From positions 23,425 through 34,890 of the forward strand of contig DCTE01000208.1 in assembly GCA_002329405.1 (NCBI GenBank): a DNA stretch of 11,466 nucleotides. Reading direction: 5' to 3'. A model generated the notes under the pieces. That model was not told the origin of the DNA. It saw only the letters and a program-made list of their open reading frames with translations, and made no database searches. Of the stretch, positions 6,986-11,466 are shown one piece after another (position 1 is the first letter of the stretch; each line of letters starts with the position of its first letter). Position numbers and translations under genes: made by a program. Origin of the DNA: Ruminococcaceae bacterium UBA1448 (GTDB lineage: Bacteria; Bacillota; Clostridia; Oscillospirales; Ruminococcaceae).

Positions 6986-8695
6986 ATGGACGCAATGCAG
7001 AAAATGCTGGAAATGTACAAACAGCAGCTGGTAAGACAGTTTGACGAATGCTCGGTTCCGGTTGTCTGTGCAATCGGGCAGAGCGGAGAAACCACCGTCA
7101 CAATGGACGACGGTGTCAAATTGCGGACGATGTACTGGAAACCGGAAGGAAAAGAGCGTTTCCCTGTCATCCTGCTGCGCAGCTGCTACCCCAATCAGGA
7201 GCCGGTTCTGGTTGTCAAGGCAGAACAGGTCTGCCGGAGAGGATTCGGCGTCGTGCTGCAATGGTGCCGCGGAACAGGCGGTTCGGAAGGAGAATGGGAA
7301 CCGAATATCTATGACCGGGCTGATGGGCTTGCAACCATGCGCTGGCTGGACCAGATGGACGAGGTCGAAAGCATCGGCTACTGGGGGGATTCCTACCTTG
7401 CCTACACCGGCTGGTGTATGGCTGACGCCGTCCCGGACAAATGCAAAACGATGTATCTTGGCGTATACGGCTGTGACCGGCATGTCTCCGCCTACCAGGA
7501 CGGGCTGTTTCGTCAGGATATCCTGACCGGCTGGGCGATGGGCAACGCCGGCCGCCCAATCGACGCCGACTATATCGCTTCCTGCCGCTACCGCCCGCAG
7601 GTCGAAGTGGACGAGGCGATGTGGGGAATTAAGCTGGACTGGTACCGCGACTGGATCACCAATACCGACCGGGACAGCGAATACTGGTCACAGGGACTCT
7701 GGCGCAAACTGCGGGAAACCCCTTCCGAAATGAAAATCCCGGTCTTTATCCGGGATGGATGGTACGACCACCATCTGGGCAGCGCGATTGCAACCTACCG
7801 GTCGCTGTCGCCTGAATCCAGAGCCCATACCACCCTCCAGCTCGGCCCCTGGAACCACAGCTACGGCTGTGCATTGACCGGTCAGGACACCGCCAACCTG
7901 AAGGACGATTCAATCGAATCGCCGATGGCATGGTTCAAACGAATCCTGCTGGATGGGGAAAACCCGCCGCCTGAGGTGCAGACCTATGTCTGCGGCAGTG
8001 ACGAATGGGAGAGCTGGAACCAGTTCCCGGTCCCCGTTTCAGAATACAGGACCCTTTATCTGGATGCCGCCGGAACAAAAAAAGAAGACGCTTACCGGCT
8101 GGGCAATGCCCCCGCTGAAAACAACGCACAGGTCAGCTACCGGTATGACCCGGACGACCCGGTACTGTCGTTTGGGGCGGAATCGCTGTTTGTCTCCCAG
8201 GGCGGGGTCGGTTCACTCCGCCAGCCGCCTTGCAGCTGGAGAAAGGATATCCTTTCCTTCCTGTCGCCGGTCTTCACCGAGGATACCGAGCTGGGCGGCA
8301 GCATCAAGGTTCGGCTGTACGTCTCCTCTGACGCGCCGGACACCGCTTTTGCGGCAAAGGTCATGGAAGTACTGCCCAACGGCAGCACCTACAACATCCG
8401 CGGTTCGATTACAACCCTTGCCTACCGCGGACACTCAGAACACCGTCAGAGCTATACTCCCGGCCAGATTGTCGAAGTGGAGATCGACACCTGGGAGATC
8501 TCGTGGATGCTGAAGGCGGGCAGCCGCCTGCGGGTGGATATCACCTCTTCCGACTTCCCGCAGTACTCAATCCATCCCAACAAGGAAGGCCCCTGGTCGG
8601 TACACAAGGATGTTGTCCCCGCTGTCCAGACGGTCTATACCGGGAAGGATTACCCGTCCGCAGTCATCCTGCCGGTCGTTCATCTGCAAAAATAA
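6986..8695 (+). CDS. CocE/NonD-family alpha/beta hydrolase (X-Pro dipeptidyl-peptidase S15 type)
   Basis: This 569-aa serine hydrolase splits an ester or amide bond; relatives include cocaine esterase, glutaryl-7-ACA acylase and X-Pro dipeptidyl-peptidase. The N-terminal hydrolase domain has MDDGVKLRTMYWKP (40-53), Tyr68 (SCYPNQ, oxyanion position), WCRGTGGSEGEW (93-104), nucleophile Ser136 in GYWGDSYLAYTG (131-142), Asp261 in RDGWYDHHLG (256-265) and His291 in LGPWNHS (286-292), giving a complete triad. The C-terminal half ends with a jelly-roll domain containing GSRLRVDITSSDFPQYSIHPN. No signal peptide is seen, so it acts on imported substrate. ATG 6986 follows AAAGGAAGA (6972-6980). It is the last gene of the operon, 27 bases after the thiolase, and probably supplies the acid used by the CoA-transferase; the substrate is unknown. 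Confidence 0.9.
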   Translation: MDAMQKMLEMYKQQLVRQFDECSVPVVCAIGQSGETTVTMDDGVKLRTMYWKPEGKERFPVILLRSCYPNQEPVLVVKAEQVCRRGFGVVLQWCRGTGGSEGEWEPNIYDRADGLATMRWLDQMDEVESIGYWGDSYLAYTGWCMADAVPDKCKTMYLGVYGCDRHVSAYQDGLFRQDILTGWAMGNAGRPIDADYIASCRYRPQVEVDEAMWGIKLDWYRDWITNTDRDSEYWSQGLWRKLRETPSEMKIPVFIRDGWYDHHLGSAIATYRSLSPESRAHTTLQLGPWNHSYGCALTGQDTANLKDDSIESPMAWFKRILLDGENPPPEVQTYVCGSDEWESWNQFPVPVSEYRTLYLDAAGTKKEDAYRLGNAPAENNAQVSYRYDPDDPVLSFGAESLFVSQGGVGSLRQPPCSWRKDILSFLSPVFTEDTELGGSIKVRLYVSSDAPDTAFAAKVMEVLPNGSTYNIRGSITTLAYRGHSEHRQSYTPGQIVEVEIDTWEISWMLKAGSRLRVDITSSDFPQYSIHPNKEGPWSVHKDVVPAVQTVYTGKDYPSAVILPVVHLQK

Positions 8696-8707
8696 GATGG
8701 CAAACTG

Positions 8708-8755
8708 AAAAATGCCTGACATGGAACCGAGAAAGGTCCTCTGTCAGGCATTTTT
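8708..8755. terminator. Bidirectional terminator between convergent operons
   Basis: AAAAATGCCTGACA (8708-8721) is perfectly complementary to TGTCAGGCATTTTT (8742-8755). A T-rich tract follows on the plus strand (TTTTT, G, TTTTTT), and the A-run on the left side serves as the T-run for the minus strand. The loop can form a smaller inner stem with a bulge (GGAACC against GGTCC). It lies 12 bases after the CocE stop and 13 bases from the stop of the DUF1275 gene, so it serves both units. Confidence 0.9.
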
Positions 8756-8768
8756 GTTTTTTATCTGT

Positions 8769-9503
8769 TCAGTGGCCGGCCGGCTTCTTTTCGACCATAT
8801 TCCTTTCGGTCGTCAGATCGGCGTGCAGCATCGCGCCAAAGACAATGGCCAAAGGAATCAAGGTAACCCAAATCGCTTTGCCCACCAGAAGGTTACAGAA
8901 CACAGTACCAACTACCGCGCCCAGTACAAAAAAGATCAGCATCTGAAAATGCCGCAGGATTTTGACCCGGTGGCTTTTATCCTCGCTGTTCCGGTGAAGG
9001 ATTTCCTTGGCCAGGCCGATTCCCAGCTGCCGGATATGGTTGGTCGCAAAGGTGGTCGCCATCGGGACCCCCTCCGCCTGCCGGAAGGTATTGTACTGCA
9101 TTGAGGCGATAAAGTTGATCAGAATCTGCGAAATCTGCACCGGCGCAGAATCGGGAATAAACCCCAGCACAACCACTGCCAGCATCTCAATCCCGATCAG
9201 CATGGTATCCCACCGCATCGGCAGATGGTGCTTGACCGGATTGGGCAGCAGCTCAGAGACAAACGCTCCGCCCAGATAAGCGGAAATCGGAATCAGATAG
9301 TAAACGGCCGACCGCCACTCCCCGTTTCCCAGTGCCAGCCCCATCAGCACGACGTTGCCGGTCTGCGCGTTGCAGAAGACGTTCCCCCGCAGCAGGTAGG
9401 TAAATGCGCCGAAGTATCCGGCGACGATGATCAGCAGGTGGTAGACCCACTGCCGCTCGCACACCAGATAGTACGGACGGTTTTTATTATCAACAGTTTG
9501 CAT
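8769..9503 (-). CDS. DUF1275 (YoaK-like) integral membrane protein
   Basis: This 244-aa membrane protein of the DUF1275 family has no firmly known function. Family hallmarks are the first helix with AGYFGAFTYLL (28-38), then NAQTGNVVLMGLALGNGEW (45-63) and a central ATTFATNHIRQLG stretch (149-161). About six hydrophobic segments are visible: near residues 20-38, 48-58, 66-84, 100-117, 186-204 and 210-227. Length matches the family (about 220-240 aa). ATG at 9503 is the first methionine and is followed by a hydrophilic N-terminus; a GGGAAG stretch lies about 10 bases before it. It is the last gene of the minus-strand unit, 46 bases after the DUF3267 gene, and ends at the shared terminator. Confidence 0.87.
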   Translation of the reverse strand: MQTVDNKNRPYYLVCERQWVYHLLIIVAGYFGAFTYLLRGNVFCNAQTGNVVLMGLALGNGEWRSAVYYLIPISAYLGGAFVSELLPNPVKHHLPMRWDTMLIGIEMLAVVVLGFIPDSAPVQISQILINFIASMQYNTFRQAEGVPMATTFATNHIRQLGIGLAKEILHRNSEDKSHRVKILRHFQMLIFFVLGAVVGTVFCNLLVGKAIWVTLIPLAIVFGAMLHADLTTERNMVEKKPAGH

Positions 9504-9549
9504 GGTATCCGCTTCCCATCACCAGTTTTTTGTTTTCCACCATCTTCAG

Positions 9550-10119
9550 TCAATGTGGTGGATAACTGCCATAGACAACCATTGAGACGCCGCTGTCCTG
9601 AACCAGGATATCCCCAGGCATTCTGGACAGCTTGAACGTCACGTATAAATCACCTGCTGCACCAGACAGGTTGCCGCACTGAAGCAGCCAGATCACCCAG
9701 AACCATTCCTGCCCCATCAGCAGGTTGAGAATCAGCAGCACAACACCCCAGACGACAATCGGAGCCAGCGCAATGACAATATACGCTTTCTTTCCGAAAT
9801 AAGCGTCACATCCGGCATACGCATACAGCCCGGTATACCCGAATTTAACCTTTTTTGCGCCGTAATATTTCATACACACAGCATGGGTCAGCTCATGCAG
9901 CGCCAAATAGATCAAAGCACTGATGACTACGACTGCGAGCTTGTATATGCCCATGCCAATCAGTTCAGAAAACGAAACAAGCTGCCCACCGACAGTCCCC
10001 AGTGCCAACAGCAGCAGCAAAGACAGTCCGTTGACCAGCAATGCTTCTTTTTTATTCCTTTGCAGGTCGATCTTCGCCCGTTCGCCATATCCTTCCGGCA
10101 GTTGTTCAACACAGTTCAT
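9550..10119 (-). CDS. DUF3267 membrane protein, putative zinc metallopeptidase
   Basis: This 189-aa integral membrane protein carries HELTH at 75-79 inside the helix YLALHELTHAVCMKYYG, the HExxH zinc motif seen in DUF3267 proteins. It also has NLSGAAGDLYV (150-160), whose Asp157 is a plausible third zinc ligand. Hydrophobic segments lie around 29-48, 58-80, 110-134 and 138-150. These features resemble site-2-protease-like zincins, but activity has not been shown for most of the family and no substrate can be inferred. ATG 10119 has a good binding site GAGGTG about 5 bases upstream on the minus strand. It starts 25 bases after the stop of the small two-helix protein gene and precedes DUF1275, so all are probably co-transcribed. 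Confidence 0.85.
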   Translation of the reverse strand: MNCVEQLPEGYGERAKIDLQRNKKEALLVNGLSLLLLLALGTVGGQLVSFSELIGMGIYKLAVVVISALIYLALHELTHAVCMKYYGAKKVKFGYTGLYAYAGCDAYFGKKAYIVIALAPIVVWGVVLLILNLLMGQEWFWVIWLLQCGNLSGAAGDLYVTFKLSRMPGDILVQDSGVSMVVYGSYPPH

Positions 10120-10144
10120 CTTTCACCTCAAAATCATCATCCGG

Positions 10145-10336
10145 TCACTTCTGCCCCATCGCCTGCCAGAAGGCATAGGCGAGGATGACCAGCAGACAGA
10201 CCGCCACTCCGACAGCCAGCCCGGATATGACGGCCGGGTTTTTGTCCAGCAGCAAAATTTCCATCCCCATCGCGACCAGCAGGATGATGAGCGCAATCAT
10301 CGCCACAAGACAGACCCACGGAAAAATCTTTTTCAT
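10145..10336 (-). CDS. Small two-helix membrane protein, unknown function
   Basis: A 63-aa protein starts with MKKIFPWVC and consists almost wholly of two hydrophobic segments (about residues 5-29 and 36-57), joined by a short turn with LDKNPA. I do not recognise a family. The start at 10336 is supported by GGGAGGTG about 5 bases upstream on the minus strand and by the ATGA overlap with the aroD stop (10333-10336), the usual sign of translational coupling. A longer in-frame reading to 10468 is rejected because it would lie inside aroD and give low-complexity sequence. Its position between aroD and a membrane metalloprotease-like gene hints at a membrane role, but this is only context. Confidence 0.72.
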   Translation of the reverse strand: MKKIFPWVCLVAMIALIILLVAMGMEILLLDKNPAVISGLAVGVAVCLLVILAYAFWQAMGQK

Positions 10337-11115
10337 CCCTGCACCTCCCGGCGGTGCGGACACAGCAGCTCCAGCATCTCTGCCAGCTGCTGAGCCGGCA
10401 GCTGGCCGGGTGCCGACGCAGCTCCCAGCGTGCCAAACGTCAGGCAGCTGCCCACCAGCTCTCCGCATACCCGGCTGACGGCACCGAGCGGCCCCATCGC
10501 CATCGTGATCAGCGGTACACCACTGACCCGCGCCCGTTCTTCAGTCGCCGAGAGCAGGGTCAGCACATCTTCAGGCGTATGCGGCATCACCGCAACCTTG
10601 CAGATATCGGCACCGAGCTGCTCCATCCTTTCCAGACGGGAGATGATCTCTTTTCGCGGCGGCGTTTTTACAAAATCATGGCTGGAAAGCACGGTCTTTG
10701 CCCCGCATTCCTCCGCCAAATGCAGCAGCCTTTTCACATCTTCACCGGCAGTGAACAGCTCAATATCCAGCAGGTCAGCGTATCCGCCCTTGCAGATATC
10801 CTCAATCAGCATGCTGTACCGTTCCTGGTCACAGAACACACTACCGCCTTCCTGCTTTGAACGGAAGGTCACCAGCAGCGGCATTCCGCTGAGCAGCTGA
10901 CGCAGTGCCATGCCAGTCTCTTTCAGTGCTTCATCATCACTGACCCATTCAAATGCGTCAATCCGCCATTCACACAAATCGGCGCAGACTCCTTTCTGCT
11001 GTGCGATCATCTGGCCCTGTCGGAGAATATCATCGTGATTTTTTCCGGTGACAGGGATACAGACCTTCGGTCTGCCGCTCCCAAGTTCCAGCCCTCTGAC
11101 CGATACGGTTCTCAT
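10333..11115 (-). CDS. aroD: 3-dehydroquinate dehydratase, type I
   Basis: This 260-aa class I dehydroquinase converts 3-dehydroquinate to 3-dehydroshikimate by a Schiff-base mechanism, in the shikimate pathway or in quinate/shikimate catabolism. The catalytic His146 is in LSSHDF (143-148) and the Schiff-base Lys173 in ADICKVAVMP (169-178). Substrate-binding parts are EWRID (49-53), TFRSKQEGG (83-91), MGPLGAVSRV (207-216) and the end motif ASAPGQL (233-239). Length is typical (about 250 aa). ATG 11115 has GGAGGAG 4 bases upstream on the minus strand. It follows the FAH-family gene after 16 bases and overlaps the next small gene by 4 bases. No other shikimate-pathway gene is nearby in the window. 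Confidence 0.95.
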   Translation of the reverse strand: MRTVSVRGLELGSGRPKVCIPVTGKNHDDILRQGQMIAQQKGVCADLCEWRIDAFEWVSDDEALKETGMALRQLLSGMPLLVTFRSKQEGGSVFCDQERYSMLIEDICKGGYADLLDIELFTAGEDVKRLLHLAEECGAKTVLSSHDFVKTPPRKEIISRLERMEQLGADICKVAVMPHTPEDVLTLLSATEERARVSGVPLITMAMGPLGAVSRVCGELVGSCLTFGTLGAASAPGQLPAQQLAEMLELLCPHRREVQG

Positions 11116-11131
11116 ATTTCTCCTCCTGCTG

Positions 11132-11466
11132 TCAGATAACAGTATTGCGCAGAATCCCGATTTCCGGGATCTCCACTTCGACTACATCACCCTTCTGCAT
11201 CGCCCCGACGCCCGCTGGCGTTCCGGTCAGCACAAAGTCGCCCGGCAGCAGGGTGATCGCCTCCGTGATAAACGCCAGCAGCCTGGGCACCGTATGAATC
11301 AGCAGCGATGTATTGCTTCTCTGCCGCTCAACCCCGTTGAGCCGGGTGATTACCGTCTGGCCGGCCGGGTCCAGCCCGGTCACAATTCTCGGGCCGACCG
11401 GTGCAAACAGGTCAAAAGCCTTGCCGCGGGTCCACTGCCCCTCGCTTTTCTGAATATCACGTGCGG
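11132..11466 (-). CDS. Fumarylacetoacetate hydrolase (FAH)-family protein, C-terminal part
   Basis: The C-terminal 111 residues of an FAH-family hydrolase/decarboxylase/isomerase are visible, and the gene runs off the right edge. Recognisable parts are the ARDIQKSEGQWTRGKAFDLFAPVGP stretch, NTSLLIHTVPRLLAFITEAITLLPGD, and TGTPAGVGAMQKGDVVEVEIPEIG near the end. These match the family that acts on 2-oxo-diacid, acylpyruvate and related substrates with a divalent metal. The upstream ExE metal ligands are outside the window. The frame stays open beyond the GTG at 11383, so that is not the start. It is the earliest visible gene of the minus-strand unit, 16 bases before aroD. The exact substrate (acylpyruvate, oxaloacetate or homoprotocatechuate intermediate) cannot be told from this part. 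Confidence 0.92.
   Translation of the reverse strand, partial: ARDIQKSEGQWTRGKAFDLFAPVGPRIVTGLDPAGQTVITRLNGVERQRSNTSLLIHTVPRLLAFITEAITLLPGDFVLTGTPAGVGAMQKGDVVEVEIPEIGILRNTVI

Noticed and set aside
6455..7483. Minus-strand open frame of 342 codons spanning the thiolase and CocE genes
   Set aside because: It crosses two well-recognised plus-strand genes and an intergenic gap, and shows no domain; an antisense artefact of codon bias.
10137..10468. Longer reading of the small membrane protein (107 codons) or the alternative 99-codon frame
   Set aside because: The extra residues fall inside aroD and are low complexity. The ATG at 10336 with a strong binding site and ATGA overlap is a better start.
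1..11466. CRISPR arrays, tRNA or rRNA genes, insertion sequences, attachment sites
   Set aside because: Reading both strands showed no regularly spaced repeats, no transposase or integrase reading frame, no terminal inverted repeats and no recognisable structural RNA.

Overview
The window (11,466 bases, GC-rich at roughly 55% by eye) looks like chromosome of an anaerobic Gram-positive bacterium, most likely a Clostridia-class Bacillota. The clues are strong AGGAGG-type ribosome binding sites before nearly every gene, a near-consensus SigA-type promoter, classic hairpin-plus-T-run terminators, and an aldo/keto reductase carrying two ferredoxin-type 4Fe-4S motifs. The lineage is an inference; no rRNA, tRNA, phage, IS or CRISPR sequence is visible to anchor it.

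Layout. (1) Bases 1-2604, plus strand: the 3' part of a PAS-GGDEF diguanylate cyclase, a RimJ/RimL-type GNAT acetyltransferase and a 4Fe-4S aldo/keto reductase, closed by a terminator at 2565-2604. (2) Bases 2690-8695, plus strand: a catabolic-looking cluster. A near-consensus promoter (TTGACA, 17 bp, TATACT) is overlaid by two 14-bp copies of one operator in inverted orientation. Then follow an AtuA-family protein (DUF1446), a separate 109-aa protein matching the AtuA C-terminal domain, an internal terminator, a class III (CaiB/BaiF) CoA-transferase, an acetoacetyl-CoA-type thiolase and a cytoplasmic CocE/NonD hydrolase of the X-Pro dipeptidyl-peptidase fold. (3) A stem-loop at 8708-8755 suited to terminate from both sides. 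(4) Bases 8769-11466, minus strand, convergent with the previous block: read in transcription order, a fumarylacetoacetate hydrolase-family protein (cut by the right edge), type I 3-dehydroquinate dehydratase (aroD), a 63-aa two-helix membrane protein translationally coupled to aroD, a DUF3267 membrane protein with an HExxH motif, and a DUF1275 membrane protein.

How the genes may work together. In the central block every catalytic residue I can check is present. A reasonable, unproven reading is that CocE hydrolyses an ester or amide, the CoA-transferase activates the released acid, the AtuA pair performs an unknown step on the acyl-CoA, and the thiolase releases acetyl-CoA. No acyl-CoA dehydrogenase, enoyl-CoA hydratase, 3-hydroxyacyl-CoA dehydrogenase, biotin carboxylase, transporter or regulator lies in the block, so it is neither ordinary beta-oxidation nor the complete acyclic terpene (Atu) pathway. 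The operator suggests substrate-induced control by a repressor encoded elsewhere. This operon is the best candidate for an undescribed system in the window.
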